Part shown: positions 6,654 through 13,298 of the stretch, piece after piece
Layout: each line of letters opens with the position of its first letter
Position numbering within the stretch: the stretch's first letter is position 1
Assembly: GCA_018267795.1 (NCBI GenBank)
Contig: JAFDXS010000014.1
Span: 1 to 13,298, forward strand
Reading direction: 5' to 3'
DNA from: Bacteroidota bacterium
Lineage (GTDB): Bacteria > Bacteroidota > Bacteroidia > Chitinophagales > Chitinophagaceae
Length of the DNA stretch: 13,298 bases
The notes under the pieces: model-generated
What the model was told of the DNA's origin: nothing
The model's input: the letters and a program-made list of their open reading frames with translations, nothing else
The model's database searches: none
Translations under genes and position numbers: made by a program

Positions 6654-8048
6654 TTATTGCTCCAGAGGAAAGAATATTTTGAACGTAGCGCCTACATCAG
6701 AATGTCCGTAGGCAAGAATATGGCCATTATGATTAGCAACTATGCGTTGCGACAATGCCAGGCCAATACCTTTGCCGTGGAACTCTGAATGCTGATTGTG
6801 CAGGCGCTGGAATATCTGAAACATTTTGTGCGTAAACTTGTTATCAAAGCCAATACCGTTATCTGATACTGTGATGCGGTGAAATTTTTGTTGTGCGTAT
6901 TTAGGATTGATATCTGTAAGTTCTTCACCACTCACCAGATCACTACGTATGGATACAATAGGTTGTACGCCGTCGCGGGTAAACTTCAGCGAATTATCAA
7001 GCAGTGCCTTGAACAGAATTTGCAGTTGGCCGGGATAGCCGGGTATAATGGGCAGGACCTCCTGGTTGATAATTGCATTTTTTTGTTCTGCTTTTTCTGA
7101 TAATTCGTTTATCGAATGCTTCAGTATTTTATTAAGGTCCACCTGCTCTTTTTCAGTTTGCTGCTGTGTAAGAGAAGTAAGGTTCACCAGGTCTTCTATA
7201 AGCTCCTGCATGCGTACTGCTGATGAAGTAATGCGGCCTAAAGTGTCCCGACTTTCTTCGTCCATTTGTTCTTTCTTCAGGTACAAGAGGCGATTGATAA
7301 ACACCTGTATTTTGCGCAAGGGTTCCTGCAGATCGTGCGAAGCAGCATAGGCAATCTGCTCCAGCTCTGAATGGGAACGCTCCAGGTCAGCAACTTTGTT
7401 ATTCAATTCATCCTGGAAAACAACTCTTCGCTTGAGCTCGCGAATCATAAGGATGAACAATATAATAGTGATAATGCAAAAGAAAAACAGGATATACTTG
7501 AGTGTAGAAGAGGTAATGTGCTGGTAGAACATTTTATTTTCTACCCTTTTGGCAAGCAGCAGGCTTTCTGTATTGTACATTACGCTCAGTGCTGCGGTAC
7601 ATTCTTTCATAGCCTGGCGGCCCTCGTGATAGTAGGATGAAACAGTTGCCGTTTTAGCAGTATCCAGAAAGGCAAGATTCTCGCGTATGCTGTTCAAGCG
7701 CATAGCCAGTGCGCTTCTTACGAGTATTACATTGTTTTGCTCGCCCTCGTTGTCTTTCGTAAGATACTTTAAGCTATCAAGCAAGGGATTTATCTTGCGG
7801 ATACTGGTATAGAGTAAGCGCTGATACATGGTGTCGCGCGTGAGCATATAGCCACGTTCAGCGCGATCCAGGTCTTTTGTTACGCCTTCTACCTTGTATA
7901 GTTGCTGTATTACTTTATTGCTGTGATCTACCCAATAGGAATAATTAATAAGCGAGGTAAACTTATCTACAGAAAATAGTGAAAGCCCTGCCATTACGAT
8001 AAATGAAATAGAAAATAGTATGGCTATCAGACGCAGTCTTTTCTTCAT
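6654..8048 (-). CDS. Membrane sensor histidine kinase with CHASE3-like sensor domain
   Basis: This is a 464-residue two-component sensor kinase. The order is: transmembrane helix 1 (about 7-25); an extracytoplasmic helical region of about 150 residues with the CHASE3-like feature KDLDRAERGYMLT (58-70); transmembrane helix 2 (about 184-203); a coiled coil (about 205-230); and the dimerisation/phosphoacceptor domain with H238 in AASHDLQEPLRK. The catalytic ATPase domain follows, with N-box LLDNSLKF (N352), G1 DNGIGF (396-401), FQIFQRLH (410-417), G2 GKGIGL (425-430) and a terminal VGATFKIFFP. All motifs needed for activity are present. The partner regulator is not fused. It is divergent from rpoN across 212 bases and related in sequence to the kinase at 11271-12818, so it may feed the same sigma-54 activator (inference). 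The start MKKRLR gives a normal basic N-terminus before the first helix. Confidence 0.93.
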   Translation of the reverse strand: MKKRLRLIAILFSISFIVMAGLSLFSVDKFTSLINYSYWVDHSNKVIQQLYKVEGVTKDLDRAERGYMLTRDTMYQRLLYTSIRKINPLLDSLKYLTKDNEGEQNNVILVRSALAMRLNSIRENLAFLDTAKTATVSSYYHEGRQAMKECTAALSVMYNTESLLLAKRVENKMFYQHITSSTLKYILFFFCIITIILFILMIRELKRRVVFQDELNNKVADLERSHSELEQIAYAASHDLQEPLRKIQVFINRLLYLKKEQMDEESRDTLGRITSSAVRMQELIEDLVNLTSLTQQQTEKEQVDLNKILKHSINELSEKAEQKNAIINQEVLPIIPGYPGQLQILFKALLDNSLKFTRDGVQPIVSIRSDLVSGEELTDINPKYAQQKFHRITVSDNGIGFDNKFTHKMFQIFQRLHNQHSEFHGKGIGLALSQRIVANHNGHILAYGHSDVGATFKIFFPLEQ

Positions 8049-8212
8049 GGGCTTTCAAATTTCTACATTTTGTGGAACATATTCCTCAGTAAGAATAACG
8101 ATAATATTTATTTCTAAAAGAATAGCATCAATTTTATAAATTATATAATTCGTATCTTTCTGTAGATGAATGTTTTGAAATTTTTTGAAAAAAAGTGAAC
8201 AGCATTAAAATT

Positions 8213-8229
8213 TTGGCTTCAAGGTTGCC
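8213..8229 (+). promoter_or_regulatory. Candidate sigma-54 (-24/-12) promoter upstream of rpoN
   Basis: The sequence has TTGGC at 8213-8217, seven bases, then TTGC at 8225-8228. This fits the sigma-54 pattern TTGGCAC-N5-TTGCW with the invariant GG and GC dinucleotides exactly 12 bases apart. The AC after TTGGC is TT here, and the base after TTGC is C. The predicted start of transcription is near 8240, giving a 20-base leader before the rpoN ATG at 8261. A housekeeping-type alternative overlaps it: TTTG at 8184-8187, 18 bases, then TAAAATTTTG, whose -7 box has one or two bases too many. Both could operate. Confidence 0.45.
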
Positions 8230-8260
8230 TTATAAGGGATAGTATAAAAACGGTGCAATT

Positions 8261-9679
8261 ATGATCTCTCAGCAACAGACACAGAAACAACAGCTAAAAA
8301 TTTTGCCGCAACAGATCCAATTATTGAACCTTTATTTTTTAAACACCCTCGAGCTAGAACAAAGAATAAAGAATGAATTGGAGGAGAATCCTTTTCTGGA
8401 TCAGCAGGAAAAGGATGAATTTGACGATGCAAACAGCGCAACCACAGCGGAATCAAAAGATTTCCAGGACTACGATGAATACATGTATGATGATGTGCCT
8501 GACTACAAAGCAGAGTACCAGAACTACTTTAATACAGAAGATGCACCTAATATAGCCATAAAAAGTACGACGCATTTTAAAGATGAAGCAAAGCAACAAT
8601 TAAGATTGCTGGACATAGATGAGAAGAAACGTGAAATGGCTGAATATGTAATAGACCTGCTGAATAACCAGGGACTGATGGACAGGCCGCTGGAGGAAGT
8701 GGCAGATGACCTTTCTTTCCAGTTTCAGTCAATAGTAGAAGTAGATGCGGTAGAAGAAGCACTGGCCGTGATACAGACGCTGGAGCCGATAGGTATTGGG
8801 TCTTGCAGTGTAAAAGATTGTCTTTTGGTGCAGCTGAAAGCAATGAGCCAGAAAAGACCGGATGTAAAATGTGCCATAAAGCTGATGCAGAATCACTATA
8901 ATGACCTGATGCATCGCCAGTTTGAAAAAATACATCATGCGCTGAATATAGATGAAGAAGAGCTAAGGGTAGTGCTAAACCTGATAGGTAGCCTGAAATT
9001 TTACCCGGTAAGTGAAAATGCATCTGACTACGAACCTAAGAATACTATAATACCTGACTACATCATATCCCGCTATGGAGATAGTATACAGGTAAGCCTT
9101 TATTCAAGCAAATCAGGTTCTGTATTCGTAAACCAGGTATTGTACGACCAGCTGGCACAGCAGGTGAACGGTAAAAACAAATCTGCCAATCAGTATGTGA
9201 AAAGTAAGCTGCAGTCTGCACAGTGGTTTGTAAATGCAGTGAAGCAACGTGAAGATACCATGATGCGCATAATGCAATGTATAGTGCAGATACAGAATGA
9301 ATATTTTATGGAAGGCGATATACGCTTATTAAAGCCTATGGTATTGCGCAATATTGCAGACCTGACAGGGCTTGATATAAGTACAGTTTCCCGCATTACC
9401 AGCAATAAATATGCTGATTCGCATTTCGGGCTTATATATTTAAAGGATTTATTTAGCGAAGGTATTGCAGATAAGAAAGGCGAAGTAATAAGCAATAAAG
9501 TAATACAATCTGTAATAGAAGAGGCAATAGCCAACGAAGACAAACAACATCCTTATACGGATCAGCAATTGGTAACTATTCTTTCTGCAAAAGGTTATAA
9601 TATAGCAAGGCGCACAGTGGCCAAATACAGAGAGCACATGCATATACCTATAGCGCAGATACGTGCGGTATGGGCGTAA
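8261..9679 (+). CDS. rpoN: RNA polymerase sigma-54 factor (RpoN)
   Basis: Sigma-54 directs RNA polymerase to -24/-12 promoters and needs an AAA+ activator to open DNA. This 472-residue protein has the full layout. Region I is glutamine- and leucine-rich at the N-terminus (QQQTQKQQLKILPQQIQLLN, then LELEQRIKNELEENPFLD, 30-47) and is the part activators contact. Region II is short, acidic and Tyr-rich (about 50-100). The core-binding domain spans about 110-300, with LEPIGIGSCSVKDCL at 174-188. The helix-turn-helix at 364-385 includes TGLDISTVSRITSNKY. The C-terminal RpoN box ARRTVAKYRE (449-458) reads the -24 element and is a perfect match to the signature. It is the first gene of a run of four plus-strand signalling genes, with its activator 49 bases downstream. 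A -24/-12 sequence upstream suggests self-regulation. Confidence 0.98.
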   Translation: MISQQQTQKQQLKILPQQIQLLNLYFLNTLELEQRIKNELEENPFLDQQEKDEFDDANSATTAESKDFQDYDEYMYDDVPDYKAEYQNYFNTEDAPNIAIKSTTHFKDEAKQQLRLLDIDEKKREMAEYVIDLLNNQGLMDRPLEEVADDLSFQFQSIVEVDAVEEALAVIQTLEPIGIGSCSVKDCLLVQLKAMSQKRPDVKCAIKLMQNHYNDLMHRQFEKIHHALNIDEEELRVVLNLIGSLKFYPVSENASDYEPKNTIIPDYIISRYGDSIQVSLYSSKSGSVFVNQVLYDQLAQQVNGKNKSANQYVKSKLQSAQWFVNAVKQREDTMMRIMQCIVQIQNEYFMEGDIRLLKPMVLRNIADLTGLDISTVSRITSNKYADSHFGLIYLKDLFSEGIADKKGEVISNKVIQSVIEEAIANEDKQHPYTDQQLVTILSAKGYNIARRTVAKYREHMHIPIAQIRAVWA

Positions 9680-9691
9680 GATATTTATATA

Positions 9692-9699
9692 TACATTTG
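9692..9699 (+). promoter_or_regulatory. Possible -7 promoter element before the sigma-54 activator gene
   Basis: TACATTTG in the 49-base gap after rpoN matches the Bacteroidota TAnnTTTG -7 consensus exactly and would give a leader of roughly 20-25 bases. No TTG/TTTG is seen at the usual -33 distance. The region is so AT-rich that chance is a real possibility. If real, the activator could be made independently of rpoN. Confidence 0.3.
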
Positions 9700-9728
9700 A
9701 ATAACACACAACTGAATAAATAAAAAGT

Positions 9729-11201
9729 ATGGAGAAAGTCCTTGTAATTGATGATGATAATGACATGTGCCTTTTGCTAAACCGTTTTCTTACCCGCCAT
9801 GGCTATGAGGTAAATGGCATAAACAGCGGTAAGGCGGCAATGGAGTGGCTGAAAAAGAATGAGCCAAACCTGGTATTATGCGATTTTAGACTGGAAGATA
9901 TGACCGGGGCAGAACTGCTGGTGAAGATAAAGGAAATGCATCCTGCAGTGCCGGTAATAATCATTACAGGTTACAGCGATGTAAAAGACGCCGTGGAGGT
10001 GATGAAAATGGGCGCATACGACTATGTGACCAAACCGCTGTTCCCTGACGAGATATTGCTGACGATAAAAAAAGCACTAAGCGAAGAACCGCAGGATACT
10101 GCCACTGTAAAAAAGACCTCTACACAGGCACAGCCTAGCGGTAATACCTCAGCAGGTGCAAAAGCTAAAAATGTAAGCAACTCGCAGTATATAATGGGCG
10201 ATAGTGCTGAATTTGCTAACATCATGAAGCAAATAGCACTTGTGGCTCCTACCAACTACAGCGTAATAATATATGGCGAAAGTGGTAGCGGTAAGGAGGC
10301 CATTGCACAGCAGATACACCAGAAAAGCAAACGCGCTAACAAGCCATTCGTAGCAATAGATTGTGGTGCTTTGTCGAAAGAGCTGGCAGGGAGTGAGCTT
10401 TTCGGTCATGAGAAAGGTGCTTTTACCGGGGCCCTGAACCAAAAAATAGGCAGCTTTGAAGTAGCTAACGAAGGAACAATTTTCCTTGATGAGATAGGGA
10501 ACCTTTCTTACGATATACAGGTGTCATTACTGCGTGTGGTGCAGGAACGTAAGATGAGGCGCGTGGGTGGAAATAAAGATATAGAGCTGGATGTACGCAT
10601 AATAGTAGCGAGCAATGAAAGATTGTGGGATATGGCCCGCAATGGCAAATTCAGGGAAGATCTATATCACCGCTTTAATGAGTTTAGTATTGAAGTGCCT
10701 TCTTTACGGGAAAGAAAGGGCGATATAATGCTCTTTGCTAACCACTTCCTGCAGCTGACGAATGCTGAATTAGGAAAGAATGTAAAAGGCTTCTCAAAAG
10801 AAGTGGAAGACATATTTAATAACTATGTGTGGTACGGTAACCTGCGCGAACTGAAAAATGTAGTAAAGCGTGCTACCCTGCTTACTGATGGGGACTATGT
10901 AGAGCCTAAATCACTGCCCTTTGAAATTTCTAATTTCCATAGACTGCAATTTGATAATCCTTCAAATGCACCGACAGCAACTGTAGCTAAGCAAGAACTG
11001 CCGGCAACCCCTCAACCGTTGGCGACTGTGCCTTATGAAAATAAACTAAAAAGTGCCAACCTGGATGCTGAATATGAGGTGATACTGGATGCGTTGAAAC
11101 AAGCAAACTTTAATAAGAGCAAGGCTGCAAAGCTGCTGAATATAGACAGGAAGACGCTTTATAATAAAATGAAGCAGTTTAAAGCATTTAATTTGGATTA
11201 A
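9729..11201 (+). CDS. Sigma-54-dependent response regulator (NtrC family: REC, AAA+, Fis)
   Basis: This is a 490-residue bacterial enhancer-binding protein. The receiver domain (1-120) has acidic residues D8-D10, phosphoacceptor D52 in LVLCDFRL, T80 and K102. After a Thr/Ser/Ala-rich linker (about 120-150), the AAA+ domain (about 153-395) has Walker A GESGSGKE (183-190), the sigma-54-contacting loop GAFTGA (230-235), Walker B IFLDE (251-255), FREDLYHRF with arginines R309 and R315, and sensor-2 GNLREL (370-375). A second Pro/Ala/Thr linker leads to a Fis-type helix-turn-helix (about 448-486, FNKSKAAKLLNIDRKTLYNKM). It is expected to be phosphorylated by a histidine kinase, oligomerise and hydrolyse ATP to open sigma-54 promoters. 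All key residues are intact. It lies between rpoN and a cytosolic kinase gene, the most likely cognate kinase by position. The target genes are not evident, so I give no symbol. Confidence 0.96.
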   Translation: MEKVLVIDDDNDMCLLLNRFLTRHGYEVNGINSGKAAMEWLKKNEPNLVLCDFRLEDMTGAELLVKIKEMHPAVPVIIITGYSDVKDAVEVMKMGAYDYVTKPLFPDEILLTIKKALSEEPQDTATVKKTSTQAQPSGNTSAGAKAKNVSNSQYIMGDSAEFANIMKQIALVAPTNYSVIIYGESGSGKEAIAQQIHQKSKRANKPFVAIDCGALSKELAGSELFGHEKGAFTGALNQKIGSFEVANEGTIFLDEIGNLSYDIQVSLLRVVQERKMRRVGGNKDIELDVRIIVASNERLWDMARNGKFREDLYHRFNEFSIEVPSLRERKGDIMLFANHFLQLTNAELGKNVKGFSKEVEDIFNNYVWYGNLRELKNVVKRATLLTDGDYVEPKSLPFEISNFHRLQFDNPSNAPTATVAKQELPATPQPLATVPYENKLKSANLDAEYEVILDALKQANFNKSKAAKLLNIDRKTLYNKMKQFKAFNLD

Positions 11202-11270
11202 TTCAATTGTGTATGTGCAGAATGGTGAGAAGTATAAAGGATATAGAGGAAGAGAGTAAACACATTAATT

Positions 11271-12818
11271 ATGAAATCGGAAGTAATGAATGAGAAAATG
11301 CCAGTAGCATTTTTCGAAAATATAAGTAAGGGAGGTGCAGGCGCCGTAGCAGTTATTGAGCCTGACTCTTATAAAATTATTTTTAGTAACCAGCAGTTTG
11401 ATGAAACGTTTGGCGGCGAAGAAAACCTGCTAAATGGAAAGGACCTTTTGTTTTCAGATCTTGTAGAAGACTTTTTGCCTGAAAGATTGAATATTCAACT
11501 GCAACAAGTGTCGCGTTTTTCAGAGGAGCGGAGTAAACACACCGTATATCGTTTGAAGGAACATAACGGTGAAGTGTTCTCTTATTTTGTATATGCGTCA
11601 CCTATTACTAATGACAACAAGCTTTATTATCACCTACTGCTGCTCAAGGATTTTTCTAAATGGAAGCTTCCATTTTCTTCTTTTGATACAAGGGAGTTGT
11701 TTTTGGAGCAGTTCAATAATATGTCCTTTGGTACGTTTGAATGGATATTAAGTTCTAATAAAGTTTTCTGGACTGAAGGAACCTATAACATTTACGAGCT
11801 GGAAAATAATGGAAGCGCATTGGATTACCATGCCATAGCAAAGTACATACATCCTGAAGACCAAAAGAAAATAGCAACGGTGGTAAAGCGTGCCTTGCGT
11901 GACCTGAACAACATAGAAACGGAGATGCGCATTGTTACCGCTAAAAATAATGTACGTATAGTAAATGTGTTGTGCAAGGTATTAGTCAATGATAATAAAA
12001 CGCCGGTAAAAATTGTAGGTAGTCTGCGGGATATAACAGAGCAGCGATTGGCTGAATATGAAGTGAAAAAAAACGTGAAAGAACTAAACAGGTCTAATAA
12101 AGAGCTGGAAGAGTTTGCCTATGTTGCCAGTCATGACATGCAGGAGCCGCTAAGAAAGATCAGCACCTTCAGCGACAGGCTCAATGATAAATATGCTGAT
12201 GTGCTTACCGGTGATGGCCTAATGTATCTTGAGCGCATAATGGCATCAGCAGATAATATGCGTATGCTGATAAATAACCTGCTTGAGTTTTCAAGAATTA
12301 CCCGGTCTACACAGCCATTTGCTTCAGTAAACCTGAACTTTATATTGCACCAGGTAAAAGCAGATCTGGAACTGACTATAGAGGAAACAGGAACGACAAT
12401 AAACACCGGAAAATTGCCTGATGTGCATGCATCACTTTCACAAATGAAGCAATTGTTTACCAACATAATAAACAATGCAATAAAATTCAGAAAAGCTGAT
12501 GTGCCATCTGTAATAAATATTGAAAGCCGCCCGCTTAGCACAGAAGAAAAGAAGCAATACCAATTGCCGGCTGAAGCAATATATCATAGAATACAAATAA
12601 CAGATAATGGTATTGGCTTTGAAAAAGAGTATGCACTGCGCATATTCCAGATATTTCAGCGCCTGCATGGCAAGTCTGAATACCCCGGTTCAGGTATTGG
12701 CCTTGCTATTTGCAAAAAAATTGTGGAACATCATCACGGGTTGATATTTGCGGAGGGTAATCCCGGTATAGGTGCTCAGTTCGTTATTGTTTTACCGGAA
12801 GTCCAACCCCAATCCTAA
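11271..12818 (+). CDS. Cytosolic PAS-domain sensor histidine kinase
   Basis: This 515-residue kinase has no signal peptide or membrane helix, so it should sense a cytosolic cue. Two PAS-like regions precede the kinase core. The first is at about 12-128 (VIEPDSYKIIFSNQQFDETFG) and the second, of the PAS_3 type, at about 150-258 (VFWTEGTYNIYELE, KYIHPEDQKK, ending GSLRDITEQR). A short coiled coil (about 258-282) leads to the phosphoacceptor H288 in VASHDMQEPLRK. The ATPase domain follows: N-box IINNAIKF (N402), G1 DNGIGF (445-450), FQIFQRLHGK (459-468) and G2 GSGIGL (473-478). It closely resembles the membrane kinase at 6654-8048 throughout the core, including the spacing between N-box and G1. 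It lies 69 bases after the sigma-54 activator and 11 bases before a REC-PAS gene, so it is probably co-transcribed with the latter. Either regulator could be its partner. Confidence 0.93.
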   Translation: MKSEVMNEKMPVAFFENISKGGAGAVAVIEPDSYKIIFSNQQFDETFGGEENLLNGKDLLFSDLVEDFLPERLNIQLQQVSRFSEERSKHTVYRLKEHNGEVFSYFVYASPITNDNKLYYHLLLLKDFSKWKLPFSSFDTRELFLEQFNNMSFGTFEWILSSNKVFWTEGTYNIYELENNGSALDYHAIAKYIHPEDQKKIATVVKRALRDLNNIETEMRIVTAKNNVRIVNVLCKVLVNDNKTPVKIVGSLRDITEQRLAEYEVKKNVKELNRSNKELEEFAYVASHDMQEPLRKISTFSDRLNDKYADVLTGDGLMYLERIMASADNMRMLINNLLEFSRITRSTQPFASVNLNFILHQVKADLELTIEETGTTINTGKLPDVHASLSQMKQLFTNIINNAIKFRKADVPSVINIESRPLSTEEKKQYQLPAEAIYHRIQITDNGIGFEKEYALRIFQIFQRLHGKSEYPGSGIGLAICKKIVEHHHGLIFAEGNPGIGAQFVIVLPEVQPQS

Positions 12819-12829
12819 AAAGATTTTTT

Positions 12830-13298
12830 ATGACAGCGCAGAATGCTAATGTGAGAATATTGATAGTAGATGATGACCAGGATGACTTTATCATTACAAG
12901 CGAATATATAAAACATATTCCCTCAGCCACCTTTCAAATAGACTGGTGCCCCCGCTATGACGAGGCGCTCCGGCACATGATGAATAAAGATTATCATCTT
13001 TATTTTGTCGACTACAGGCTTGGTGCAAAATCGGGTATGGACCTGCTGAAAGACGCTATGGATCATAATTACGAGGCACCCATAATATTACTTACCGGCA
13101 AAGGAAGCTATAATGTAGATATAGAGGCAATGCAGCTCGGCGCGGTGGATTACCTGGTAAAGACGGAGCTGACCATTGAGAAGATGGAGCGTAGCATTCG
13201 CTATGCGCTGGAAAGAACAGCAACGCTGCGAGCCCTTAAAGAAAACGAACGTAAATACAGAAGCATTTTTGAAAAATCGAAGGATATAGTTTTTATCG
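12830..13298 (+). CDS. Response regulator with PAS domain, probable hybrid signalling protein (truncated by window edge)
   Basis: The reading frame stays open from ATG 12830 to the window end (156 complete codons), so the C-terminus is missing. The first 120 residues form a receiver domain: RILIVDDDQDDF with D14-D16, phosphoacceptor D61 in YFVDYRLG, T89 in ILLTGKG and K111. A helical linker then leads to the start of a PAS domain (ENERKYRSIFEKSKDIVFI, 138-156). REC-PAS proteins of this kind in Bacteroidota usually continue into a histidine kinase, but the output domain cannot be seen here. The start lies 11 bases after the upstream kinase stop codon, so the two genes are almost certainly in one transcript. 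They could form a phosphorelay, with the upstream PAS kinase phosphorylating D61. Confidence 0.88.
   Translation, partial: MTAQNANVRILIVDDDQDDFIITSEYIKHIPSATFQIDWCPRYDEALRHMMNKDYHLYFVDYRLGAKSGMDLLKDAMDHNYEAPIILLTGKGSYNVDIEAMQLGAVDYLVKTELTIEKMERSIRYALERTATLRALKENERKYRSIFEKSKDIVFI

Noticed and set aside
8139..8150. 12-base palindrome AATTATATAATT between the kinase and rpoN
   Set aside because: It is made only of A and T in a very AT-rich region, so a palindrome of this size is not significant by itself.
8577..9023. Minus-strand 148-codon open frame inside rpoN
   Set aside because: It is a shadow of rpoN: no recognisable domain, composition dominated by His, Leu, Ser and Pro from antisense codons, and complete overlap with a certain gene.

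Overview
The window looks like ordinary chromosome from a member of the Bacteroidota, most likely the Chitinophagaceae/Chitinophagales side (inference). The evidence is a moderately AT-rich sequence with almost no Shine-Dalgarno sites, TAnnTTTG-type -7 elements, lineage-typical proteins (DUF3810, a long IspH, DUF4142 lipoprotein, the small 'PRPP synthetase'-labelled family) and Bacteroidota-style 'ASHDxQEPLRK' histidine kinases. I see no phage, transposon, CRISPR, tRNA or rRNA.

Left half (1-6650), housekeeping and orphan genes. After a strong terminator at the left edge come a small lipoprotein of unknown function, ispH (last step of the MEP isoprenoid pathway, minus strand), a divergent DUF3810 membrane protein with an HEMAH zinc-protease-like motif, and a convergent pair-operon on the minus strand. 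That operon encodes a membrane-anchored helical protein followed by the catalytic subunit of methylmalonyl-CoA mutase, which lacks a B12-binding domain. Then come a DUF4142 lipoprotein with its own terminator and a 119-residue protein of a family often mislabelled as phosphoribosylpyrophosphate synthetase. The 303-base gap between these last two genes contains a terminator and a second perfect hairpin.

Right half (6650-13298), a sigma-54 signalling block. A membrane CHASE3 histidine kinase (minus) is divergent from rpoN (sigma-54). rpoN is followed on the same strand by an NtrC-type REC-AAA+-Fis activator, a cytosolic two-PAS histidine kinase, and a REC-PAS protein cut by the window edge. No terminator is visible between these four genes. 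The activator has the GAFTGA loop that contacts sigma-54, so sigma factor, activator and two candidate kinases sit together. The two kinases are clearly related to each other. About 30 bases upstream of the rpoN start is a correctly spaced -24/-12 sequence (TTGGC, 7 bases, TTGC). This suggests rpoN, and perhaps the downstream signalling genes, are transcribed by sigma-54 itself.

I did not find a clearly novel defence, mobile or biosynthetic system. The best leads are the self-directed sigma-54 promoter with its compact signalling cluster, the orphan HExxH membrane protein, the unexplained hairpin at 6057-6078 and the small 119-residue family.
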